From contig NC_088921.1 in assembly GCF_038396675.1 (NCBI RefSeq), forward strand, positions 47,370,001 through 47,434,000: a DNA stretch of 64,000 nucleotides. Reading direction: 5' to 3'. Under the pieces are notes generated by a model. That model was not told the origin of the DNA. It searched no databases and saw nothing but the letters and a program-made list of their open reading frames with translations. The position numbers and the translations under genes were made by a program. Positions 10,973-60,827 of the stretch are shown here, piece after piece. The stretch is from Hydra vulgaris (Eukaryota; Cnidaria; Hydrozoa; Anthoathecata; Hydridae). The stretch's first letter is position 1. Every line of letters starts with the position of its first letter.

Positions 10973-12007
10973 TTATTGAGGAAGCAAGTTTCTAATAGTT
11001 TGTTTCGAACTGGTAGAAAGTTCTGTAGGAAATATAATGTCGAATTCAACTATTAAGTCACTAAATTTATCATTACATTTCGGGTTAGGTAAACCACAAC
11101 CACTAATAATGTTCCTTTCACCTGGTTGAATAACTTTATTCCAACTGATAGTTTTAACATCGCCATTGATCAGTGGGACTGGAATTTGACCACCACATAA
11201 AGCTTCACGTAATGAGATTTTTGGTTTAAAAATTAAGTTATTGTTTTTATCCCTACTGTAATATGGATGCGATTTGTCTCTTATAACAAAGACTATGTCA
11301 GCAGGAATATGACCTTTAATTTGATCCCCTTCTTTGGGGAATGTTATTTTAGTCCCTTCCTTCCATCCTTTTTTGATTTCAATACTTAAAATTTTCTGCT
11401 CAGATGCATAGCTTTGGCCATCTTCACAAAGAACCTTTTTTGTAATTTTAATTTGTTTTGAACAGCCATATGAAATATCTTCTAAACTTACGAATAAATC
11501 TTTTATAATTGGAGGATCTTGAATTTTTTGTCGCTTATTTGCTTTCTGAGATCTCGGATCAAAATTGAAATTAACTTCTTCATCTGAAAATATTCTCGAA
11601 TTAGTGTGTGGAAAGCCGTTAAACCTGCTAAACAAACTTTCAAACCCATCGCCACTTTCACCAAATACACGACTAAAGGTGTTAAACGCATCTCCAGAAG
11701 TAAATGTAAACGTCTGGAATCCACAGTTTTCTCCAAAATTAAAAGTTTGATCGCCATTCATATGTGAAGCATCGGGATTAAAACCATTTTTTAAACCGTT
11801 TTCTCCATACTTGTCATAAATTTCTCGCTTTTTATCGTCACTTAAAACTTCGTAAGCCTCAGAAATTTCTTTAAACTTCTCTTCTGCACCTGGCTGCTTG
11901 TTTTTATCAGGATGATATTTTAAAGCTAATTTTCTGTAAGCTTTTTTCAACGCAGCTCCATCGGCTGATTTTTCAACTCCAAGTATTTTATAGTAGTCTT
12001 TTCCCAT
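10973..12007 (-). CDS. Class II DnaJ / HSP40 co-chaperone (DNAJB1/4/5-like)
   Basis: 344 codons in one uninterrupted exon. Residues 1-70 form the J domain, with the HPD tripeptide at 32-34 that stimulates Hsp70 ATPase. A G/F-rich linker with Phe repeats ([20 protein letters not shown]) follows to about residue 140. Two beta-rich substrate-binding C-terminal domains follow, recognised by [51 protein letters not shown] and GLPNPK. The four CxxCxGxG repeats of class I proteins are absent, so this is class II, and the length matches human DNAJB1 (340). It has no signal peptide and is expected in the cytosol and nucleus. It is transcribed divergently from ERCC6 and has heat-shock elements upstream. 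Lack of introns fits rapid heat induction. Confidence 0.95.
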   Translation of the reverse strand: MGKDYYKILGVEKSADGAALKKAYRKLALKYHPDKNKQPGAEEKFKEISEAYEVLSDDKKREIYDKYGENGLKNGFNPDASHMNGDQTFNFGENCGFQTFTFTSGDAFNTFSRVFGESGDGFESLFSRFNGFPHTNSRIFSDEEVNFNFDPRSQKANKRQKIQDPPIIKDLFVSLEDISYGCSKQIKITKKVLCEDGQSYASEQKILSIEIKKGWKEGTKITFPKEGDQIKGHIPADIVFVIRDKSHPYYSRDKNNNLIFKPKISLREALCGGQIPVPLINGDVKTISWNKVIQPGERNIISGCGLPNPKCNDKFSDLIVEFDIIFPTELSTSSKQTIRNLLPQ

Positions 12008-12143
12008 CGCGAGTTAATTTCTTTAAATAAATTTCTCAAATAATAAAATCAGACACTTTTCAAGTGCTTTCGTTGATAATTCTTGCGTTTCTATTTTTCT
12101 AATGTTAATTAAATGAGTTCTCTAATATAAATAATCAACCGAT

Positions 12144-12156
12144 TTCTAGAGTTTTC
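12144..12156. promoter_or_regulatory. Imperfect heat-shock element
   Basis: TTC-TA-GAG-TT-TTC: three HSF pentamer half-sites in correct 5-bp phase, the middle one with GAG for GAA. About 140 bp upstream of the DnaJ ATG. Confidence 0.5.
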
Positions 12157-12194
12157 TTTCAAGTTTTTTATTCTGAAATGTTTTGATTATTTTC

Positions 12195-12207
12195 TTCTAG
12201 AATGTTC
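12195..12207. promoter_or_regulatory. Perfect three-unit heat-shock element
   Basis: TTC-TA-GAA-TG-TTC matches the HSF1 consensus of alternating nTTCn/nGAAn units exactly. It is 188 bp upstream of the DnaJ start codon, supporting heat-inducible expression. Confidence 0.75.
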
Positions 12208-13141
12208 TTGCGGTAAACTGAGATTTTATTCGGTATCATTCAAATTTTCTAGATACGACGAGATATCGATGCGCTCGCTGTGATCTAAGTTTATTTATGG
12301 GGATGGAGAATTTTTCTTCAATATTCATAAATTTTTTAAATCCGCTAGATGATTAACTTGAAATTTGCCCTAAAATTAATTATTTTTGGCAAATTTTAAG
12401 TCAATCTAATTTAAATCAATGTATAAAACTACCCATTGATCAATCATTAATTTTCAAGTTGACATAAATCAAAATTTTAAACAAATTTCTTTATTTTATT
12501 TTATTTTGTATCATTTTTAAATCAGTAAAAACTAGAGCAACCCGATCTTGATTTTAGAAGTTTTGGACAAAATAAAATAAATACCATTATATCTCCATCA
12601 GACGAAATATATTTCTTGTTACCTGGTGTGTCATTTATGAGTTACCTTCTATTTTCGAAATATAAACAGTTTGCTTGGAGTTTGAATCATGTCATGTTCA
12701 AAAAATCTTTTTAAAACTAATCTGCAAGAAAAAAATTCTTATAAAAAATTCTCAGATTTTCTTTGTTATTATTTTATTATTTCATTATACCTAAGATTAA
12801 ATACGAGTAAAAAAAAGACCTTTTTCAAATATTAATATTAACGGTAATATACATATATTACTAATATCATTATAATACATATCTACTACATTAATATACA
12901 TATCTATACAGCTTCATTTATTTTAAACTATTGTTTTACATATTAAATAATATTCTTTATTACATCTGGCTCGTCTATAAAATTAAAATATTTAAAGTAT
13001 TTAAGCAATTATAATTATAAGAGTTATAATTATTAGTTATCATTGAATAAGGTTAATAAAGAATAGTTAAAATAATAATAAAGTAAGAAGCATTGGATTG
13101 CATTATTGGTTATATAAAGCTCTGGATATTAAATTTTTAAC

Positions 13142-52060
<38,919 letters not shown>

Positions 52061-53386
52061 TTGTTTTTTTTTTATGCATTATTGTAAAAATTTGTTTATA
52101 CTTTGTTACTTTTATTTTGTTCAATTTTTGTATTTAATTTTTTTTTTACTCACATTAATTGTATTCTTTTGTTTTATCATCATGTTAAAAAATATTTAAA
52201 GTATGATTTATATGCATGATGTATGATGGTATAATGAAAAAATAAGTTAGAGTAAATTTGTTTTGTATTTCTTACATCTAAAGAATTGTTTACTATAAAA
52301 GAGCATTTATTCATTGTGTATTTGTCTTTTTAATAGCAAAGTTATTTGGTGGTATTTTTAAAGTTTTGCATTCAAATATAATTAACAAAAAACAAAGTTT
52401 TTGATGGCATAATTTGATGGCTTCTTCATTAAAAAATCTAAAGAAGATTCTAAACCTTTACAGTGGAACATGGAGTAAATGTTTTTAATTACAGTATTTA
52501 TATTAAGTTAGTTTTACATATTTTATATATTATAAATCTTTTAGAATATATTAGGGTGTTTGAAAACTTTAATTATTTTAAAAGACCTCATGCAAAAGTA
52601 GGAGCTGTGAGGACTTCAGTATTTGGGTTTGGGTTAGGACAGCAATTGTTTTTAGATTTTTTTTTTTTTCCTTCTTTTTGCAAAAAAACCATACAGATTT
52701 GTCTGCACTTTTGCTGACGAAATGCAGATCTAAATACTCAAAAGTAACACTGATATTGCCTCCTGCGGGGGACTTTATTACATACATTGACTATCTTGTA
52801 TCCTGCTGCTACAAAGAAGTGCCCCTACATCAACTGAGGGTTTGGTATAGAGCAGGAAACTTTTTTTTTCATTTTTTTGTCTTCTTTTTTTGAAAATGTT
52901 GTATGCTATAAAGGTAGGAAAAATAAATAACAATTTTATACATAAATACGCTATAGAAGATGATAATTTGTTATATAAATATGCTATAATAGATTATGAA
53001 TGTACACTTTGCTGTGCCTATGGCTAAATAAATTAGTTGTTGCATTCACACACTCTGCACCTTCACATGTGCACCTTCAGCGAAATTAATAAAGGTTAAT
53101 GGTTTTTTTCATAAGTGTGCTTTGTCAACTTTTGAAAAAAAAAGTTCATAAAAAATGGGTAAAAATAATAATAGACATTTAAAAACCAAAATATTCACAA
53201 AATTATCAGTTGGAGGAGATATAAGAAGGAAATAGAAGGAAAAATGATATTTTTTCTTCTAAGACGAATAATAATAATAAAAGTGAACCATGACCAATAA
53301 TACTGTTTTGAATATAAAAAGTCATATTACTTGTAACAATGAAAATATAATATTGTTTGAGATGTTCTTGAAAATTTCTTGTCAAC
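52061..53386. other. Intergenic region between ERCC6 and XPNPEP3
   Basis: ERCC6 3' UTR followed by AT-rich spacer. The motif CTGCTACAAAGAAGTGCCCC...CATCAACTGAGGGTTTGG at 52803-52842 belongs to the dispersed repeat also seen near 20025 and 28650. No ORF is supported. Confidence 0.5.
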
Positions 53387-53537
53387 ATGCCAATAGTTAA
53401 ATTTATAGTTCAAGTTTTAGACACTTTGTGCTGTCCCAAACCGTCAGTAAAAGATATGTATTATCATTGTTTAGATTTTCACTCTCGAGTAGTTACAAGG
53501 TACTTAAGTGGTACAACTAAAGTTCAGATTGAAGTTG
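53387..53537 (+). CDS. XPNPEP3: Probable XPNPEP3 exon 1 (targeting region)
   Basis: Open from ATG 53387 through 50 codons to a GTATGT donor at 53538. It leaves one base, which completes a Glu codon with exon 2 at 58934 (5.4 kb away) and joins directly to [17 protein letters not shown]. The segment [14 protein letters not shown] is Arg/Ser/Thr-rich without acids, as expected near a mitochondrial presequence cleavage site, though the first 20 residues are not typical. The identification rests on phase and coding quality, not on homology. Confidence 0.6.
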
Positions 53538-56500
53538 GTATGTTTAAACTTCATTTTTAGTTATAAACCTCTATATTTATAAACCTATTTATTTATTTCA
53601 CTTGTAGATTTATAAAAGATTTATATATTTTTTGCAAACAATATAAAATATTTTAATGTTTAAGATTGTAAAATAGTTTTTTCATGCATTTCGAGCAAAA
53701 TCATCACAAATTAATAAATAATTATTTATTGATTCTTTTATTGTTTAAGTAATCTAATATATAATATATTAGATTCTGTTACGCATTTACTTCCAACAAG
53801 TCAGCAAGCAACCACTAATTAAACGTGTTCTTGTTAGTGCTTTTAAAGTGCATTGTTGAGACCACATAAAGAGCTCTTTGTTACAACTTTGTGTTGATAA
53901 GCAGGAATGAAACAACTGCATAGCGTATTGCTTGGGGTGTGTAGTATCTTTGATTCATGTTTGCTAGTTATTAAAAACATGAATAAAGTACCCAAAAAAT
54001 ACAATTAAAAAAACCATCATCAGAACCAAAATGTTTAAATCTATTTTTTACAAATATTTCAGACAGGCGGTAGTGGCAGTAGCATTGGTAGGCGGTAATA
54101 GTTTAGCAATAGAGCTCACTTCATAAGCAAGAATTTCAGAGTTCAATTCCCACCAAGTCTCAGGTAGTACCGTACTCAACTTGCTTCTCTGCGCTGCCGC
54201 CTTGTTTGTCAAGGCTCGTGTTTCAAAGCTAAGGAGTAGAGAGAGTATTTTAACCATAACAAAATAGCCTCCTTGACTGTAGTGACCTTCTTGGCCTAAG
54301 GGAGGTGAATGAATAAATGATATGAATGAGTTTAAAAAAAACATGCAATATACAGTTTTTTAAGTCTTCTGTCTTTTAAAAATCTTTATTGCTGTTTATC
54401 TCTTTTTTTCATACTTTGTTTTCTGTTAACTCCCAATTTAATTAGTGGTTGCTTGCAGTCTTGTTGGAAGTGAATATGTTACAGAATCTAAAATATCTTG
54501 TATAAGATTACTTTTACAATAGAATAAACAATAAATAATTAATATTAATTTGTAAGGATTTTGCATATACGTACGTACATACATACATACATACATACAT
54601 ACATACATACATACATACATACATACATACATACATACATACATACATACATACATGCATACATACATACAAACATACATACATACATACATGCATACAT
54701 ACATAAATACATAAGGGAGAGTGGGGTAATGGCAAATGCAGGGTAATGGCAAATGCAGGGTAATTCTGAACATGGTCAAAATAGCATAATAGAAAAATAT
54801 GTTTGGCAATTTCTTTTTACCTGCTGAGAGGGGATCCCATGCTCAGTTCCAGACGTGCAATAGTGTAATGAAGCTGCGAATGTTGTTTACAATAATTTGG
54901 TTCTAACTTTTTTCTGATAATTTCATGCAACTTTTTTCTTGAGTAACATTCCTGTTGTTGCTACTATGAATATAAAACCACTCCTTTTGTTGATGTTGCT
55001 GCATAGTATAATTTTTGAACTTAATTATTACAATTAGCATTTTATTTGTTATTACACAACAGTGTTAGTGATTGGCCCACAGTGTGTTGTAAATTGCCCC
55101 CACGTATGTAAGGTAATTCCAAATGCCAATGGATTTATTTTTGTTCTAAATTTTAATTTTATTATATTTATAAAAATTGATTTTGAGGGTTTGTGACTGA
55201 ATAGTTAAACTAATTGATAAGTGATAAATATGATTAATTTTGTATAATTGGTGTTTTAAATTTGCATTCCCGCTTAGCTGTTTGCCAATACCCCACTCTC
55301 CCCTACATACATACATACATGCATACATACATACATACATACATACATACATACATACATACATACATACATACATACATACATACATACATACATACAT
55401 ACACACATACATACATACATACAGTATTTTATTGTGAAAAATAAACTTTGTGAGATTATTTTAGAAAAAAATGTGTTTTCTTTTACCATTTAAAATTGTG
55501 ATTAAATTTGCTAAATGCAAATTTTAAATGGTAAAGGATTTTAATTTTAAATTATTTTTAAAACTTTTAATGTAAAATTTATTCATAATTAATAAAATAT
55601 TTTAAATTTTAATAAAAAGTCTTTTGTTATTTTGTTTGGCTCTTTAGGAGTCAAAATCTCAACAAAAGATAATTATCTGAACATATTGTATTATAAAAAA
55701 CGTTTTAAAGGATGTTAAAAGAAAAAAAGATAAGCAATAGTTGTAGCTATATTGTGATTTGTTATGAGTAACTGCTAATAAAATTAACTATATATGTAAA
55801 TTTATTTATGTTTTTTAATATTCTATTATTAAATACTATTTTTGCTTTTTTGTAACTTTATTGCATTTGTATTTTCAACATTCAAGTCTAAATTTGATAC
55901 AAGATCTGGCATCAAGTAATTAATTTAATACCAGTTCAGAGTTCATTTTTTTTATTAATCTGAATTTTATTAATGTTTAGAAACTTAAAAACTATCATTT
56001 GGTCAAACTTGGATTTTAAATTATTTTGTTATGATAAAAATTACAAAGTTTTTAAAAAGTTTGATATATATAAAGATATATTTGAAGGTATATAGAGGTA
56101 GGTTGAAGTAAAAAAAAGTAAAACTCAATAACTAATCATAATTAAGATTTTTCAAACAGGATTAAATATCTCAAAGAGACCACTCTTCACATCTGTAGGC
56201 TGTACTAGGTATCATATGTCTTATGAGAGAGAAGCATTTAGGCTTTCTTCAGATAAATTGCCATAAATTCTTAATGATGAATTTGCCAAAATTGCCATAT
56301 TCATCATTAAGAATTAATTCAGCTGAGTGGTGAAGGACTGTGTGCAGAGTGGTTGATTTGTGCCCATAGCATATTTTTGATAATATTATAAGAAGCTATA
56401 TAACATAACTCCTGAAATATGTTATTTTATTTTTGCTTTAACAAGAAATTATACAAAATATTACAACTGTTTTGAGAATGCAATAGAAACATGCTATCTT

Positions 56501-59500
56501 TGTACATAGAAGCACATAGATCTTTTATGATATAAAATTTCTACGACCTTGTGAACCTGTTGTAGATGTCCCCTCTTTCTCACCAGAGTTAAAACACATA
56601 TCTAATTGAAGTCCAATGTATTCTTATATTTTAGTAATAATGCTGTCTCTTGCATTACATATTGGTTCACCAAGTGGTCAACCCAAAGTCTATAGTCTAT
56701 ATGACACTGATACAGAAGTCTCATTTATGTATAAATGTGTAATGCATGTTTTTTTTGAATGTGTAATACATGTTTTTATGAATAATACATGTTTTTTTTA
56801 TCAGATTTGGTTTTTGGTTTTTTAGTCAGTTCTTTTTGTGTAGCAAAATCCAAAGCTTGAGTAATTGTACGGAGTTTTTTTTCTTCTTTCAAATTTGTTA
56901 GTTGTTAGAAAATAGATTCCTTTTGATGCAAAAAGAAACTTTAATTTTCTTATTTGCTCTTTTCTCAATTTGTTAAAGGTTTGTCAAAGGTATCTATTGT
57001 TTTTATTTCAAAGGTATCTATTGTTTTCATTTCAAAGGTATCTATTGTTTTCATTTCAAAGGTATCTATTGTTTTCAATAACACGAGCAAAACTCTTATT
57101 ATTTTATGGATTAACTCTGTATAAGAGGTAACCAAATAACTGGTTAACATTAAACTCTGGACACTCATTGACAATGTTGTTTTTATTATTGACAAGTTCC
57201 TGTCTTTTTTTTTTCTTTATCTTATCACCCAGTTCTGTAAAATGTTTTCTTTGTTTTAAAACATACGGTTCTGTGATTTAAGCATCCTCTCTATAAATAA
57301 TATCTTTTGATGCTTGTGAAATCATAAATGGATATCCTTTTTTCTTGAAATGTTTCTCTTTCAGACGTTTATACTGTTTCCATGCTTTTTCACAAACATT
57401 GATAAACCTATGTGAATTAAATAATAATTCAAAGTTTTTAAGAAGTATTTCTTAAATGAATGAATATTTTACTTTGAATTTGATTTTGTCAGCTTTAACA
57501 AACTGTGTGAAAAAATCAAATTCAATTTTACATTTTTGTTTCCCTCCATTGTATTCAGAGTTGATAATGCCGCCCGGCGGCAAAGTAACTTTCTGCCGAA
57601 AGGCTGACTTTTTAGGGAGGCTAAAGCTGCTAGCAGCAGCCTCCCATTCCATTTTTAGCGGCAAAATGTTCTTTTTTCCGCCTCCAGTAGTTTCTGCCCT
57701 TTTATTGGCGGCCGCAGCCAGAGTTATTTTTTGGAGGCAAAATGTTTTGGAGGCTGAAGCCATTGGTAGCCGCCTCCAAAAAAAATTGTGGAGGCAGAAT
57801 CATTTGGAGGCCACCTCCATGGCTTCTGCCTTCCAACTGGCTGCGGCCGCCAAATTGGAGGCGGAAATATTTGCCTCCCGCCGGCAAATGTAAACAAAAA
57901 TAATTGCTCGTTTGCTTTAAAGCAATTAAATATTAACTAGAAGCAAATATTTGACATCAAGTTTCATTTTATATAACTTTTTTTTCAAACTTATAAATTA
58001 AGTAGAATAAATTAGTAGTTTTATTATTTAAAACAAAAGTTAAAAGTTGGAAATTTTACTTCTATACCATTGGCGAATAAATCTTATTGACAAAAAAAAT
58101 ATATAAGTAATTAAATTGACTGATTTTGGTCAAAGTTTTTTAGAACAAGGCGACATGCTAAAAATTTTATCTATTTTATTATTTGCCATAACGTTAAATA
58201 ATTATTTTTAATAATTGGATATTGTAAAAGTTATTGAAAAAATATCTGCTATGTTTATTAAAAATTGTTTAGAAAAAATATCTAATATGTTTATTAAAAA
58301 TTTGCGACTAAGCTGTATTACGCTAATAGTTTTGTCAAATTACAGCGAAAAAATAAAATTTATAAACTTTAAATATATATACTTTTATAAATATTATTTA
58401 TATTTTACTCTATACTTTTTAAAAATTTAAAAATATAGACTCATCTACTTTTGCGTGTTTTAAAGTTTTAGGCGCTTAAAGTTTAAAACGTTTAATAATT
58501 AAAAATTCATTCGATAGTCCGAGATAAACAACCGCTCTGACAACTATAATTTTTTTTTCAAAAAGTTTTTTATAATATTTAATCATATAAAACAAAAGTT
58601 TGATGTCAAATATTTAACATTTAACGCTTTTCTATTGGCGGACTGCGGCCGCCAATAGAAAAGCGGAATAAAGACAATTTTGCCGCTAAAAATTAATTGG
58701 GAGGCAGCCGCCGTCTGCTGCAGAAGAAAAGTGGAGGCGAGAATATTTATGCCGTTTATCAACACTGATTATATTTATTAGTTTACTGCTGAATCAAAAA
58801 TCAATTAATAAAATAAATTTCATATTTTTCTCCCCCGCAAAATGTCCTCTTTATTATTTTTCTTATTAGCAATTATTTAAGTATTTAAATGTTATACTAA
58901 ATAATAAATGGACTAACAAAACATTTTTTATAGAAAATAAGCCCAGCTTATCTAAAAGAATTGATATTGGGCAACCTACAGCGTTTTCACATACTCATTT
59001 GTTTGAAAGCATCCATGAAAGTAAGTTATTTAAAAATAAATATGTGTTTTTTTCTTTTATGTTAAATTAAAATAAATTTTTTTGTTTTTTTTGGGGGGTT
59101 TTTGTTTCAATTTTAAAAAACTATTAAAGCGAGTATTTTTATTTAATGACTATTTTTTATTTCAACTGGTAGGTTAACTTATCCTGTCGAAAATCCTGTA
59201 ACACACGACTTTTTGACTAACATAAACTCATTTACGAAAGATTGTATCTATGGTGATCTTTGTTGCTAGGCTATATCTTACAATAAAGATCATCTAAGTA
59301 TCACCAAAGATCATCCTTTCGCAAAGAAGTTTGTACTAATCAAAAATAAAAATTTTAAACCAATAGAGTTTTGAAAATTTAGGTTAATCTACTAATAGGT
59401 TAATCTAGTAGCAAAAGTATCGTTAATGCAATACTTTTGCTACTAGATTAAATGCTAATAGATTTTTGAAAATTTGAATATCAATGCATTAGCGTATTAA

Positions 59501-60738
59501 CGCTAATGTATTAATATTGAAATATTAATATTGAATATTAATACATTAGCGTGTTAACGCTAATGTATTAATATTCAAACTTCTAAACCATTTTACATTG
59601 GAGCGTTTTTTTTTGTTGTTTTTGTTTTCTATAAACATTTTTTTTCTTTTTTTTTTTTTTGAGCACTTTTTTTGTGAATGAAACCTGTTGTTTATCCGGC
59701 TTTTGTTGCCATTTTATTGTCCCGAATACACAACTTTAACTAAGTTTTAGTTTTAATGTTTATTTTTGTACAGAAAAATGGCTTAACGGTGTTATGAAAC
59801 GTTTCTTTTTATATAAAGTTCTTTTTGGAATTTTAAGTATTTTTTTAATATTACTTGCTTTTTATTATCAATATGAACTGCTTGAAACATTTAACATTCT
59901 CGATTGGTATAATTCCAGCCATAGTGATTTTTCAGATAAAAAATATGGTAAATTTTTATTAAATACTGTTAATTTTAATTTTTTTAAATTTGATTACAAA
60001 GTTTTAATTGAACTTAGTTACGCCTGGAATATCACGAAAAGAATATGCATGGCGCAGACGTCAGCTGATGCAGTATGAGTTTTTTTCAATTAGTAAATAT
60101 TTTTGTTTATTGATACTTTTGTATTTTATGTGTTAAATATATCATAGCGTTTTAGCAGAGGATCATGTCGGTCGAAACTATGACAAACACCTTTTTATAT
60201 TATCTGCTGCAGATTTAAAAATTATGACGAACGATATCCCGTGAGTGCAATTTAGTTTCTAATGTCAATCTTTTATTTTGCATTTTTTGCACTGATTTTT
60301 TAAAAACAAGGACGTGTTTGTAAAAAATACAAAGATTTTCATTGAACACCTTCAGTTATCCGTTTCATCAAGACACAGATTTCCTCTATTTGTCTGGAGT
60401 TAATGAGCCAGACGCAATTTTAGTTCTAGGTTAGTTTCTGCACGTTTTTTGTAGTTTGACTGCAAACTGTGACACTGACTAATTTTAATTTTATTTAAAT
60501 ACAATGCTCTCGGCTAGATTTTAACCGTGTGTCATCTCGCCTAAAGTTTTTGTTATTTGTGAAACCAAAAGATCCAAAGAGAGAGTTATGGGATGGAGCT
60601 GTTATAGGACAACAAGCTGCTGTTGATTATTTTAATGCGGATGAAGTATTTTTTTGTTTTTTTTTCTTACATACTTTGTAAATATTTTTGTAATGTATTT
60701 TTTGTTTACTGCACACACGCACACAAATGCATATAAAC

Positions 60739-60827
<89 letters not shown>

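Larger units (their letters stand above)
12008..13141. promoter_or_regulatory. Shared divergent promoter region between DnaJ and ERCC6
   Basis: 1.13 kb separate the two start codons. The DnaJ side carries heat-shock elements within 200 bp of its ATG. The ERCC6 side is AT-rich, with an ATTGG (inverted CCAAT) near 13104 and TATATAAAG at 13111. No ORF is supported inside. Confidence 0.5.

Noticed and set aside
54438..55489. Tyr-Val-Cys-Met and Tyr-Ile-His-Thr repeat ORFs
   Set aside because: Translation of (CATA)n on either strand.
57452..57893. Overlapping 145- and 103-codon ORFs in the GC-rich patch
   Set aside because: Alanine- and glycine-rich readings of GGAGGC/GCCTCC repeats in several frames; no recognised domain.
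59794..60078. 94-codon ORF with a hydrophobic N-terminus, a possible membrane protein
   Set aside because: Its 3' part overlaps XPNPEP3 exon 3 in another frame; the rest is AT-rich intron, where Phe/Leu/Ile codons are expected.
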